A DNA stretch of 64,000 nt from Nakamurella panacisegetis (GCF_900104535.1 NZ_LT629710.1:3817501-3881500), one strand, 5' to 3'. Shown: positions 52,924 to 62,751, counted from the first letter of the stretch. The notes: generated from the letters alone by a model not told the origin. Made by a program: numbers and translations.

Positions 52924-53565
52924 TCAGTCCGAGGTATGTGGGGCCATCCTGGCCGACAGAAGCGTCACGCCTTCACCTGTGAGATCGGCTATCGCTACGG
53001 AGCGGCCGGTCATTGCCTGCACCAGGGACAGGATCGGACCCTGTACCTTCGGGCCGATGCCGTGCGTCCAGTCGGTGTCGGTGGCGATCAGTTGGACGCC
53101 GTTGATCCGGCGCTTCGATCCGATGAGCAGGTTGGAGTTCTTGTAGAAGTCGGCTACCTGACGTGTGGTGGCGACCGGGGGGACATATGTCAGACCCAGT
53201 GGCCGCCGGATGTCGGCGCCGTGCACGACCATCTCGCCGACCCAGGAATCGACCGGTCCGGGCGGGGCAGTGGTGTCGGTGATGTGCCGGGTCAGTTCGG
53301 CCAGGGTATCCGCGGGCGTGCCTGCCGACTGCTTCGCTACGTCGGCGGCCACCATTTTGTCGAACCGAAAGCCGGAGACGGCAAGTTTGGTGAAGAATTT
53401 CGGCGGTGTCTGCTTGGTTAGGGCAACAATGTGACCGAGCATCTGGTGGATGGTCCAGTCCGGGCACAACGATGTCGTTCGCCACTGTTCCGGCGTCAGC
53501 GTCCGCAGGTCGTTGACCAACTGGCGGCGTTCGGCGTGAATGAGATCCCATGTTGGATTCGCCAT
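52924..53565 (-). CDS. TIGR03083/DinB-fold metal-binding protein (maleylpyruvate isomerase-like)
   Basis: This 213-residue protein has TWDLIHAERRQLVNDLRTLT, CPDWTIHQMLGHIVALTKQT and WVGEMVVHGADIRRPLG. They supply the His residues of the MDMPI_N/DinB-like four-helix metal site. The C-terminal part (DTDWTHGIGPKVQGPILSLV, MTGRSVAIADLTGEGV) is the common MDMPI_C-like end. Relatives include mycothiol-dependent enzymes. Substrate unknown. Confidence 0.88.
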   Translation of the reverse strand: MANPTWDLIHAERRQLVNDLRTLTPEQWRTTSLCPDWTIHQMLGHIVALTKQTPPKFFTKLAVSGFRFDKMVAADVAKQSAGTPADTLAELTRHITDTTAPPGPVDSWVGEMVVHGADIRRPLGLTYVPPVATTRQVADFYKNSNLLIGSKRRINGVQLIATDTDWTHGIGPKVQGPILSLVQAMTGRSVAIADLTGEGVTLLSARMAPHTSD

Positions 53566-53714
53566 TGTGATGTGCTCCGATTTCAGTGGGTCTCGGCGGC
53601 CAGGAGTCGGTCGACGAGGAACAGCGGACCAGTCGGGTGTGGGCTCCGCTTATGGTCCTCCGGTGGCCCGGGTCCGGTCGAACTCGCCCGCTGGGTCCAG
53701 GCACGGGAATCATA

Positions 53715-54032
53715 GTGCCGAGTGGGGTTTCGAGCGCGACTGTGCTGCGGTCGGTGACTGTTCCGCTCACTCAGGCGCAAGCCTTCGCGCTGTTCACCGA
53801 GCGGTTCGGCGAGTTCAAGCCTCCCGAGCACAACCTGCTGGTGGCGCCGATCGCCGAGACGGTGCTCGAGCCTCGGGCAGGTGGCGCGATCATTGACCCG
53901 GGCACCGATGGAAGCGCGTGCCGGTGGGCGCGGGTGCTCGTGTTCGATCGGCCGGACAAGCTCGTGTTCAGTTGGTATATCGGGCCGACGTGGCAGATCG
54001 AGACAGACCTCGATCGGACGAGCGAGGTCGAG
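53715..54032 (+). pseudogene. SRPBCC (AHSA1-like) protein, 3' end lost
   Basis: From GTG 53715: VTVPLTQAQAFALFTERFGE, ETVLEPRAGGAIIDPGTDGS, WARVLVFDRPDKLVFSWYIG. These match the AHSA1-like SRPBCC fold for about 106 residues. After RTSEVE it runs into the antisense of the EAL gene, so the final ~50 residues are gone. A deletion fused the two converging genes at about 54032. Confidence 0.85.
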
Positions 54033-55820
54033 GCTGTACCCGGTTCCGAAATCGTCGAAGGCCACGGACACGTTGAGCTCGCCCAACCGCGCCAGAACCG
54101 TGGCGGCCGCCTCGGTGTCACTCATCAGAACCCCCTCGGTCAGCTCGAGGGTTAGCTGACCGAGAGGCCATCCGGCGAGCCGGGCGGCGTCGATCACCAT
54201 CTGCAGCAATTTTGCGCCTTCGAAGCTTTGTGCGCTCAGGTTCACGGACAGCTTGAGGTGTGCCCCCGCGCTGCGTTCTCTCAGCTCGGTCATGTCGGTG
54301 CAGGCCCTTGCCAGGACACACTCGTCCAGGCGTTCAGCCAGTCCGATGGAGTGGGCGATCGCCACAATCTCGGGTGGCGATATTGGGCCCAGTTCGGGAT
54401 GCACCCAGCGCAGCAGGGCTTCCACCCCGACGACGTGACCGTCGGTCAGGTCCACGATTGGCTGGTAACCCAACGTCAACTCGTCGCAGTCCAGCGCCCT
54501 GCGCACCGCGTTCGCGACCTGCAGCCGCCGCCCGGTGTCCATGTCACCGGCCGGATCATGGACATGCACGCGACCACGCCCGCGCGCTTTCGCCCGGCGC
54601 AGGGCATCATCAGCCGACCTGAGCAGGCATGACGACGACAACCCTGGGCCCACCGCGACACCCACGCTGGCGTCCACGTACACAGTGACGCCGAACGCGG
54701 CCATCGGTTCGAGCAGCGTCTTGCGCAGGTGCTCTGCCAGTGCGAGGGCCCCCTCGGCACGGATCCCCTCGGCGACGACCAAGAACTCGTCGCCACCGGT
54801 GCGGGTGACGTTGTCTCCCGGCCGAGCCGCGCTGCTCAGCCGATGCGCTACCTCCGCCAGCATCGCATCCCCAAACTCGTGCCCGTGCACGTCGTTGATT
54901 AGCTTGAAACCGTCCACGTTGATGGATAGCACCGCGACACCAGGCCGGTTCGGAGTCAACTCCTGGCGCGAGAGCGCCATGGAGAGCCGGTCCGCGAGCA
55001 GTGCACGGTTGGGCAGGCCGGTGAGCGCATCATGCAGGGCAAGGTGCCGCAGCTCGGTCTCCAGAAGTCTCGCGTCCGTGACGTCGGAGATCATGGCCAG
55101 CGAACCGGCGGCGCCGTCCGCATCGAGCGAGAGAGGGGAAGCCACTATTTGGAAGATCCGGTTGCGGCCGTCCGGATGTGGGTAGGTCATTTCGAAGCGT
55201 TCGTGTCCTCTTGCTTCGCGCGATCGGACCTTTCGCCTCAACTCCTCCTTGGTTGTCCCGTCGACGAATGAGGTCAGCTTTTTACGGAAGAGCTGACTCC
55301 TTTTATGCCCGAGCATCTCGGCCGCCTTGTGGTTGGCGACCAGGATGCGAGACCCGCTGTCGAGCACGAGCACGCCCTCCTGGGCGGTCTCGACAATGGT
55401 GCGGTACCGACGCTCCGATGCAGTAAGCGCAGACCGTGCCTCCACCTCGTTGGTCACGTCACGGACATTGGCCACAAGACCCTCGACACCGGGGACGTCG
55501 ATGCAGTTGGTCAGGGTCTCCTCGATCCAGCGCCACTCATCGTACGCGTTGGTGATCCGAAAGGTCATGCGCTCGACAGTGCCGGGCGAGGACAGGACCC
55601 GGGTCACGAACGACTCCGCACCGTGGAGGTCGTCCCTGTGGACCAGGCCCAAGCCCTCGACACCGACGAGCTGTTCCTGGGTGAAACTCAGCACGTCGAC
55701 GACCGACGGTGAGATGAAGGTGATCTCGGTGTCAGGGTTGGCAATTAGCGCAACGTCGGAGGACCGGCGGCCCAGCACCGCGCTGAGGGAATCCTGAACC
55801 ACCCCGGCATGTCCGGACAC

Positions 55821-56749
55821 CTACGGGTTTGAGAGCGCAGCGGTTTGCTGGGCTCTGATTTGAGCGTAGTGGGCCTGCTCGAGTTCGACCGGTGGGAGGT
55901 CGCCGTTGTGCTCGTACAGGCGGCGGTGGTTGAACCAGTCGACCCATTCCAGGGTGGCGACTTCGACCTGCTCGACGGTCCGCCCGGGCCGCGGGGCTTG
56001 ATCAGCTCGGTCTTGTAGAGCCCGTTGATCGTCTCGGCCAGAGCATTGTCGAAACTATCCCCGGTGCGACCAACGGAGGCGTCGATGCCGGCGTCGGCCA
56101 GCCGCTCGGTGAACGCCACAGACGTATATTGAGATCCGCGGTCGTTGTGGTGAATCAGCCCCGAAAGGTCCTGCACCCCTTCACGTTGCCGGGTCCAGAT
56201 CGCGTGCTCGATGGCGTCCAGGACGAGTTGCGCGGTCATCGTGGTCGCCGATCGCCACCCCACGATCCGACGGGAGTAGGCATCGATCACGAACGCCACG
56301 TACACCCACCCGGACCACGTCGAAACATACGTGAAGTCGGCCACCCATAGGCGATCTGGCGCCTCCGGGTCGAAATGACGATCCACCAGATCACTGGCCC
56401 GTTGCGCTTGCGGGTCGGCGATAGTGGTGCGTTTGACCTTGCCCCGACGAGCCCCGACCAGACCGAGCCGGCGCATCAGCCGCTCCACCGTGCACCGGGC
56501 CACCGCGGTGCCTTCCCGGTTCAGCGTCAACCACACCTTCCGCGCCCCGTAGACGCCGTAGTTCTCCGCATGCACCGCACTGACCTGCGCGGACAGCGCC
56601 TCGTCCCGGACAGCGCGGGCGGAGGGCTGCTGGTGGGTGCGGTCGTAGTAGGTGGACGACGCGATCTTGCAGCCGTGCTCGGTGAGCACCCGGCAGATCG
56701 TCCCGACGCCGTATTCCGCCTTGTGCTGATCGATGTAGCTGATGATCAC
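55821..56749 (-). pseudogene. Transposase OrfB of IS copy 2, C-terminal frameshift
   Basis: Same product as in copy 1: HTH_21 and DDE core complete (WVADFTYV, HHNDRGSQYTS, DNALAETINGLYKTEL). The single-base deletion falls near 55985, after IKPRGP. The catalytic part remains, so activity in trans or in cis cannot be excluded. Confidence 0.88.
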
Positions 56750-57069
56750 TTCTGTCGGCGGTCGAGCTCCGCCGCGAAAAAAGTTGACGCCGACTTCAAT
56801 ATCTCGTTGGCCCGCTTCAACTCTCGGTTCTCCGCCCGCAACTTCCGCAGCTCCTCCGCCGCCTCGGAGGACACCCCCGGCCGTTTGCCGGCATCGACCT
56901 CGGCGCGGCGGACCCAGTTCTGCACCGTCTGCGCAGTCCCGATCCCCAACTTCGCCGCGACCGACTCCACCGCCGCCCACTCCGACCCATGATCGGACCG
57001 GATCTCCGCCACCATCCGCACCGCCCGGTCCTTCAACTCGGCCGGGTACCGCTTCGACGTACTCGCCAT
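56746..57069 (-). CDS. Transposase OrfA of IS copy 2
   Basis: This 107-residue protein (MASTSKRYPAELKDRAVRMV; LRKLRAENRELKRANEILKS) is complete. T TTT TTC, the complement of 56776-56782, stands in frame in ASTFFAAEL and is a canonical -1 slippery heptamer. Slippage there gives STFFRGGARPPTEVIISYID and continues into OrfB. Confidence 0.93.
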   Translation of the reverse strand: MASTSKRYPAELKDRAVRMVAEIRSDHGSEWAAVESVAAKLGIGTAQTVQNWVRRAEVDAGKRPGVSSEAAEELRKLRAENRELKRANEILKSASTFFAAELDRRQK

Positions 57070-57703
57070 GACTCCATCTTTCCTAACAAGAGGAGTGTCC
57101 GGACATGCCGGGGTGACTCATCCTGCGGCGTCAGCTGGGTCTGCAACCGTACCTCTGGGGTCACGCGCCGCACGGACGCACAGGTACCGACCGTCTCCCC
57201 GGTCGCGGCATCACGTATCGGACCCATGGACACCCAGACCTCGACGATCTGCCCGTCGCCGCGTCGCCGCTGCGCCGAGAAGGCCACCGCCCTACCCGTT
57301 CGGAGCACCTCGTCCAGCAGGTGCCGATGCTGCTCGATGTTCTCCTCCAGCGCCACGACGGCGATCGACCGCCGTACGAGTTCGGCCGGCGCCCATACCA
57401 GCACGTCGGAGGTGGCCGAACTGGCCCACGTCACGACCCCGTGAGCGTCAAGGAGCAGTAGTGCATCGGGCAACGCGTCCAGGCTCTCGACGAGCTGCGT
57501 GAGGTCGCGTTCCTTTGCACTGTCGGCGTCAGCAGACACCCGGACCCCCTTCCCCCACGGCCGCCGCCCCGGTTGGCCGCGACAGCACAGGAAACGTACC
57601 AGCCGAAACCGAATGCAAAAGCGATCAGAAGCGGCCCTCAGAGTTCCTCCGCCGTTCGATCGTGGACGGCTTGCGTGCCGGAGCCTCCAACTTAGAGCTT
57701 CCG

Positions 57704-58819
57704 GACCACGGGTGAAGGTGACAGGTGGGGTGTGCCATCGGTCGTGGTTGGTGAGTCTATTTGGCCGCGGATTTCTCGTTGAGCATCTGCCGTGGGGTCT
57801 GTCCTTTCATGTAGGCGCCGTGGTTGGGTCTGTGGTGGTTGTAGTCGTGCAGCGCCCGCTGCAGACCGGCGTCCAGGTCGGCGACCCGGTCGATGCGGGC
57901 GCGGTGGAAAAACGGCCGGTAGAACTCGTGCAGCAGGGTGCCCTGGACCCGTTCGCAGACGGCGTTGTGGTTCGGCGAGCGCGGCGGGATCCGGTGGTGG
58001 GTGACGCCGAGGTCGGCGGCGTGGTCGCGGAAGTCGCGGCCGGTGAACTCCGGACCGTTGTCGGTGAGGACGCCGGTGACGGGTACGCCGATCCGGTCGA
58101 ACTCGACGATCAGATGATCCAGGAACGTCGCCGCGCCGGCGGCGGTCTTGTCGCCGACGATCAGCGAGGCGATGCTCCAGCGGGTGCAGATGTCGATCGT
58201 GGTGAACTGCCAGATCGTTCCCACACCTTTAAGTGTGCCCACGTAGAAGCTGTCCAACGCCACGTTCATCCCGGGCCGGGCCGCGGCCAGGCAAAACCCG
58301 AACGGCCCCTGCAGGGCGGCGTCGGTGACCTGCCCGTGCTCGGCGGCGGTGATCCAGGCCAGCGCAGCGACCCGCTGCCGGCGGGCACCGAGCTGGTGGC
58401 GGTGCAGGACCTTCTGGACCCCGGAAGCCGAGCGCTGCACGTCCTGGTTGGCCAGGTGGCGCAGCAGCTGCCGCGCCCCCAGGGTCGGGTTCGCGATGGC
58501 CACGGCCAACACCGTGGACACCTCCTGGGCGGTCATCGCGTTAGGCATCACCGGCGGACGGCGGGTCTTGGGCAGCAACGCCGCCGTGCCGTACTTGGAC
58601 GCCCTGCTGGCCCACCGGTAGTACGACTGCCGGGACACACCGGCCCGCCGGCACGCCTCCGCCACGCCCACCTTTCCGGCCTGGACGAGTACCTGGGTAC
58701 GTCGATGGGAGATGATCTGTTCTGGGGTCACGGGTGTTCTCCTTCTGGTCACCGAAGCAACCGAAGGCTCTCACCCGTGACCCCGCCCAGCGGGGAACCT
58801 GTCACCTCAACCCGTGGTC
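57704..58819 (-). mobile_element. IS481-family element (about 1116 bp)
   Basis: Imperfect terminal repeats GACCACGGGTGAAGGTGACA and, inverted, GACCACGGGTTGAGGTGACA flank one transposase gene. A target duplication was not identified with certainty. It lies between the PAS-GGDEF-EAL gene start and the AI-2E transporter gene. Confidence 0.88.
57757..58752 (-). CDS. IS481-family transposase
   Basis: This 331-residue intact protein has an HTH (VGVAEACRRAGVSRQSYYRW) and an integrase core with VALDSFYVGTLKGVG, LTDNGPEFTGRDF and HNAVCERVQGTLLHEFYRPF supplying D, D and E. It ends with YNHHRPNHGAYMKGQTP. This is the standard IS481 pattern and looks functional. Confidence 0.94.
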   Translation of the reverse strand: MTRRRTPVTPEQIISHRRTQVLVQAGKVGVAEACRRAGVSRQSYYRWASRASKYGTAALLPKTRRPPVMPNAMTAQEVSTVLAVAIANPTLGARQLLRHLANQDVQRSASGVQKVLHRHQLGARRQRVAALAWITAAEHGQVTDAALQGPFGFCLAAARPGMNVALDSFYVGTLKGVGTIWQFTTIDICTRWSIASLIVGDKTAAGAATFLDHLIVEFDRIGVPVTGVLTDNGPEFTGRDFRDHAADLGVTHHRIPPRSPNHNAVCERVQGTLLHEFYRPFFHRARIDRVADLDAGLQRALHDYNHHRPNHGAYMKGQTPRQMLNEKSAAK

Positions 58820-58861
58820 AGGAAGGGCTAGAGGCCTCAGTCCGCCGGCCAGCCCCACGAA

Positions 58862-59973
58862 GTGGCCCTTGAAGGTCCGGTCGCAGAAGCCGAAGCGGTC
58901 GCTGCCGAAATCAGCACCCCCGAACAACCGATGGGTCGCATCGGCCGCCGGTTCAACCACAAGTCGCCGTTCTTCATCGGCATGAGTGCCGCCGCCGGCG
59001 TGGCCGTCACCTACGCTGGAATCCAGATGTTCCTCCTAGCGGGCGACACATCGTCCTCATCGGGCTGTCCCTGTTCCTGGCCATCGGCATGGAACCGGCC
59101 GTGTCCTGGCTGGTCGAGCACCGCTGGCCCCGATGGGCCGGTGTTGTCCTGATGCTCCTGTTGATTCTGTGCGTAGTCGGCGGCTTCCTCGCCGCCGCGA
59201 TCCCACCACTGATCACCCAAAGGCAGCAGTTGATCGACAACGCCCCGACCTATTTGCAGCACGCCCAGGCCCACAACAGCTTCATCGGTCGGCTCAACAA
59301 TCGATTCCACTTCATCGACAAACTGCGGGCCGCAGTTGCTGCGCCTCCATCAGTCAGCGTGGACGGGATCCTCGTCGCCGGCAAGGCAGTGTTCTCCGCA
59401 TTGACCGACACGCTGATCGTGCTGGTCCTCACGGCCTACCTGCTCGCAGACATGCCAAGGATCCGGACCCTGGCCTATCGGATGGTCCCGCACACCCGTC
59501 GGCCCCGGGTCATCCTGATCGGCGACGAGATCCTGGCCAAGGTCGGCGTCTACGTACTGGGCAATCTGATCATCTCCGTCATCGCCGGCGGCCTGACGTT
59601 CGCCTGGCTGATGGCCTTCTCCGTGCCCTATGCGCTGCTGCTGTCGCTGATGGTCGCCCTGTTCGACCTCATCCCGGTCGCCGGCTCCACCATCGCCGGC
59701 GTCATCGTCGCAGCCGTTACGTTGACCGTCTCCGTACCATTGTGCGTGGACACGATCGCCTATTTCATCATCTACCGGCTGCTCGAGGACTACTACCTCA
59801 TCCCGCGGATCATTGGAAGGGCCGTGAAAGTGCCTGCCCTGCTCACCATCGTCGCCGTGCTCGTCGGCGGCGCGCTGCTGGGCGTCATCGGCGCCCTGGT
59901 CGCCATCCCGGTCGCCGCCGCCGTGCTGCTCATCATCAGGGAGATACTCATCCCTCGCCTGGATGAAGCCTGA
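58862..59973 (+). pseudogene. AI-2E family transporter, one frameshift near its N-terminus
   Basis: From GTG 58862 the first frame gives KSPFFIGMSAAAGVAVTYAG and IQMFLLAGDT. The second, carrying the bulk of the protein (about 294 codons from 59089), gives LSLFLAIGMEPAVSWLVEHR, WPRWAGVVLMLLLILC, IPPLITQRQQLIDNAPTYLQ and LLEDYYLIPRIIGRAVKVPA. These are signatures of the AI-2E/YdiK family of eight-helix transporters. One base is missing around 59040-59045. The IS481 element ends 43 bp before its GTG start. Confidence 0.88.
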
Positions 59974-60028
59974 ACCGGCCGGTGTGACGCCGGCAGTGCT
60001 CGCACTGAGCCGAAACGAAAGGAATCGC

Positions 60029-60310
60029 ATGGTGTTTCAAGCTCCCGATCCGGTACCTGCCGGGCAGGCCTTCGATGTCATCGCAGTCAACGGCCGCACA
60101 CCGCATGAACTTCCCGACTTCGTCGGCGAAGCCGCTTTCACCATTCAAGCAACTGGTCAGGACCGATTAGTCACCGGCTCCGGCAGCATCACCGGCTCAG
60201 TAGTCCGGTTCCACGAGAAAGACGTCGACCACGGCGGCAAAGACGTCCGCGTCTGGCTGATCAGCCCGACCGAGCCCCCAGGCCAATTCACGGCCCGCAC
60301 CAGCCAGTAA
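60029..60310 (+). CDS. Small hypothetical protein
   Basis: This 93-residue protein runs from ATG 60029 after AAAGGAA. The sequence (FDVIAVNGRTPHELPDFVGE, AAFTIQATGQDRLVTGSGSI, DVRVWLISPTEPPGQF) suggests a small beta-rich domain. No family is recognised. It follows the AI-2E gene by 55 bp on the same strand. Confidence 0.6.
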   Translation: MVFQAPDPVPAGQAFDVIAVNGRTPHELPDFVGEAAFTIQATGQDRLVTGSGSITGSVVRFHEKDVDHGGKDVRVWLISPTEPPGQFTARTSQ

Positions 60311-60407
60311 CCGGCTACCCCGGCGCTTTTCGAAGGGCCGCTGGCACAGGGGAGTGTCAACCGGCGAGCGAGCCGTATTTCCGCCCGGCTCGCTCGGGGG
60401 TGCCGGG

Positions 60408-62033
60408 CTACTTCTTGGGCTTCTTCGGTTTAGTCGTTGGTGCCGCAGTGGTACGTTTCGGCGCCTTGGTCGTCGGCGGCGTGCTCTTGGCGCTGCTTGG
60501 GGCGCTCGATGTGGTGGGCGTGGACTGCCGTGTCGAGGTGACCGGCGCCGGTGGGATCGGCTGGGTGGAAGTCACAGCCGGCGAAGCAGCAGGGTTGCTG
60601 GCCTGAGGCGTTGTCGGTGTCGCCGAGCTGCGCGTTGGCGAGTGCTCTCCCGAGGTCACCACCGCTACCTCCTGCACGCTGGTGGACCGGGCCGGCGGAA
60701 CGGATTTTGGGGACGTGGGCCCGGCCGGTGAGATGGCCCGTTCGGTGCTGGGCCGTTTGGTGGTTGCCGGGGAGTGGGTCACCGCGGTTACCCGGCCCGG
60801 TAGGGATCCGGCAGTCGACGGGGTCCGGGTGGTGGCCCCGACGACCGTGGGGGTGCTGATCGGAGTGGTCGCGTCCGATTGCGCGATCATGAGACTGACG
60901 GCCACGATGGCTGCGGCTCCGGTCCCGCTGGCTAGGAGGAGGCCGGCGCGTCGGCGGTGGCGTCGCGCCGGGACCGTGTCGCCGGTGAGCATGAACGGGC
61001 TCAGCGAAGTGGACCACCCGGCGGTGGCGGCCTCCATCGACTCCGGCCCCTGGGCGGGCAGTGTGGACACCGGTGGATGATGACCGGCCGGGGTGGCCTC
61101 GAAGTGCTGCTGCAGGGTGTCGGCGACTTGGGCTGCGGTGGGCCGCCGGGCCGGGTTGCTGTCGGTCATCGCGGTCAGCAGTTTCGGCCACGGCGGTGTC
61201 AGGTCGTCGGGCACGACTGGGTCGCGCAGCAGCCGGGCCACCGCGGCTTCTACCGGTTGTCCGGGGAATTCTTTGGCGCCGGTGAGGCATTCCAGCAGCA
61301 CCAAACCCAGCGAGTAGATGTCGGCCGACGGACCGACCTCGCTGCCGCGGGCCTGTTCCGGGCTGAAATAGGCGGCGGTGCCCATGACCTCCGCGCCGGT
61401 CGTCAGGCGGTTCTCGGCGGTGAGGATGCGGGCCAGCCCGAAATCGCCCAGCTTGATCTGACCCGAGTCGGCCACCAGGATGTTCGCTGGCTTGATGTCC
61501 CGGTGGACCAGATCACCGCTGTGGAGCATCGTCAGGACCGCCGCCAGGACAAACCCAAGGCGCGCGACTTCAGTCGTCGGCAGCGGACCACGGGACAGCA
61601 GGTCGGCCAAGGTCAATCCCGGCACGAGCTCCATGACCAGATACGTGTGGCCCGACGACGTCACTCCGGAAGCGGGAGTAACCAGTGCCTCAGTTCCGGA
61701 GCCACCGGCGATGCGCGCGTCGTGCACCGCGATCAGGTTCGGGTGATTGAGAGTCGCCAGCACCCGCATCTCGTTGCGCTGACGCACGACGGTGTTCAGA
61801 TCGGTCAGCCGGGAATCGAAGACCTTCACCGCCACCGCCCGGCCCAGCAGCTCATCGGTCGCCCGATAAACCTCGGCGGTACCTCCGCGGCCCAGAAGCT
61901 CCTCCAGCCGGTACCGACCGTCAAGGACGGTCCCCTCCGATACGCCGGCCAAGGACGCCATCGGCCCAGGATGGGATTGCGTCGGTTCCAGCGGGTCACT
62001 CACCTTTACAGGGTAAACCGGCATTTCAACCAT
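60408..62033 (-). CDS. PknB-like serine/threonine protein kinase
   Basis: This 541-residue protein has a kinase domain with LLGRGGTAEVYRATDE (Gly loop), AVAVKVF (Lys), LVHRDIKPANILV (catalytic loop), DFGLARI (DFG) and MGTAAYFSPEQARG (APE region). A juxtamembrane segment, one membrane helix (LLLASGTGAAAIVAVSLMIA) and a Thr/Pro-rich external tail ending KPKKPKK follow; no PASTA repeats are present. It should phosphorylate cytosolic targets in response to an envelope signal. Confidence 0.94.
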   Translation of the reverse strand: MVEMPVYPVKVSDPLEPTQSHPGPMASLAGVSEGTVLDGRYRLEELLGRGGTAEVYRATDELLGRAVAVKVFDSRLTDLNTVVRQRNEMRVLATLNHPNLIAVHDARIAGGSGTEALVTPASGVTSSGHTYLVMELVPGLTLADLLSRGPLPTTEVARLGFVLAAVLTMLHSGDLVHRDIKPANILVADSGQIKLGDFGLARILTAENRLTTGAEVMGTAAYFSPEQARGSEVGPSADIYSLGLVLLECLTGAKEFPGQPVEAAVARLLRDPVVPDDLTPPWPKLLTAMTDSNPARRPTAAQVADTLQQHFEATPAGHHPPVSTLPAQGPESMEAATAGWSTSLSPFMLTGDTVPARRHRRRAGLLLASGTGAAAIVAVSLMIAQSDATTPISTPTVVGATTRTPSTAGSLPGRVTAVTHSPATTKRPSTERAISPAGPTSPKSVPPARSTSVQEVAVVTSGEHSPTRSSATPTTPQASNPAASPAVTSTQPIPPAPVTSTRQSTPTTSSAPSSAKSTPPTTKAPKRTTAAPTTKPKKPKK

Positions 62034-62244
62034 TCCTCTCGGTCACCTCGGTCGGCACCCACATCCCGCCTTATCTCGATCCGTTCGGCGCCTACCGCAG
62101 CACCCACTGAGGGCGTACCGCCAGGCCATCGTCGCCTGGCGTCCTTGCCCCACCCGTATCGGCGAATCTGCGGTTTGTGCACGGAGCGATCCTTGGCTGC
62201 GAATGAAATGGCGACGAGGTCGCTGGCTCTACGCCTCCTCGACG

Positions 62245-62288
62245 AAGGTCGCCCCCCGTTGCCGTGGATGGCATCGTGGGGCGACCTT
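62245..62288 (-). terminator. Hairpin after the CsbD gene
   Basis: AAGGTCGCCCC and GGGGCGACCTT, an 11-bp perfect stem with a 22-base loop, lie between CsbD and the kinase gene on the minus strand. A smaller GCCAT-type dyad sits in the loop. No U-run is seen. Confidence 0.6.
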
Positions 62289-62351
62289 TCCCGTGGTCAC
62301 CGTTTAGTTGCGCCGAGTGTCCGGGTGTTCTGGTAGCGACCTGTGGTTGAT

Positions 62352-62537
62352 TCAGCGGTCCAGTGCGTCATCGACGGCGCCCTTGGCCTTGTCGCCGGCC
62401 TGCTTGATGTTGGCCGAGGCCTGGTCGCCTTTCCTTTCGGCTTCGAGCTGCTCGTTGCCGGTGGCACGCCCGGCACCTTCCTTGACCTTCCCGCCGGCTT
62501 CCTCGGCGGTGTGCTTGATCTTGTCACCCATCGTCAT
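62352..62537 (-). CDS. CsbD family stress protein
   Basis: This 61-residue hydrophilic protein has MGDKIKHTAEEAGGKVKEGA, GRATGNEQLEAERKGDQASA and KQAGDKAKGAVDDALDR, the CsbD pattern. CsbD proteins are induced by the general stress response; biochemical function is unknown. The start is preceded by AAAGGAG. Its neighbour on the plus strand encodes other small stress-type proteins. Confidence 0.92.
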   Translation of the reverse strand: MTMGDKIKHTAEEAGGKVKEGAGRATGNEQLEAERKGDQASANIKQAGDKAKGAVDDALDR

Positions 62538-62725
62538 CTCGAGACTCCTTTGTCTGGTGTGCTGGGTTGGACTGCGAACTAAAGACGCACCCGCGTCCCA
62601 GGGAAGTCGTTTCCCGACAAGGCCAGGAGCAAAACTCCGCGGGTTCGTATCGAGGGCAGGTAGGACGTACGGCGTGGACCTGCATCAAGAGTCTGCACCT
62701 GTCCGAAAATTTTACCCATGTCGCG

Positions 62726-62751
62726 GTTTAGGGCGTAAAACGGACGGGCAT
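62726..62751 (+). promoter_or_regulatory. Possible sigma-B-like promoter before the 59-residue gene
   Basis: GTTT, 16 bases, then GGGCAT resembles the actinobacterial stress sigma pattern GTTT-N14-16-GGGTAT. It lies 70 bp before GTG 62821. Weak evidence. Confidence 0.3.

Larger units (their letters stand above)
55795..57120 (-). mobile_element. IS3-family element, IS150/IS51 type, copy 2 (1326 bp)
   Basis: Ends TGAACCACCCCGGCATGTCC and TGAGTCACCCCGGCATGTCC (inverted). TCC flanks it on both sides (55792-55794 and 57121-57123), a 3-bp target duplication. It differs from copy 1 by a few bases and by the intact orfA. It has the same orfB deletion as copy 1. Confidence 0.95.
54033..57539 (-). pseudogene. 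PAS-PAS-PAS-GGDEF-EAL protein, split by an IS and truncated at the EAL end
   Basis: The N-terminal piece (57539-57124, MSADADSAKERDLTQL) holds a PAS domain ending LQTQLTPQ. After the IS at 55795-57120 the frame resumes with DSLSAVLGRRSSDVALIAN, two more PAS domains, GGDEF (LHDALTGLPNRALLADRL, RTGGDEFLVVAEG) and EAL (YQPIVDLTDGHVVGVEALLR, LTLELTEGVLM). It stops at DDFGTGYSL. Removing the IS and one TCC copy gives LTPQDSLSAV in frame. The GGDEF motif is intact; the EAL lacks its second half. Confidence 0.92.

Noticed and set aside
53583-54032. Extension of the EAL gene frame past DDFGTGYSL
   Set aside because: These codons are antisense to SRPBCC sequence and carry no EAL motifs, so the real EAL coding stops at the deletion joint.
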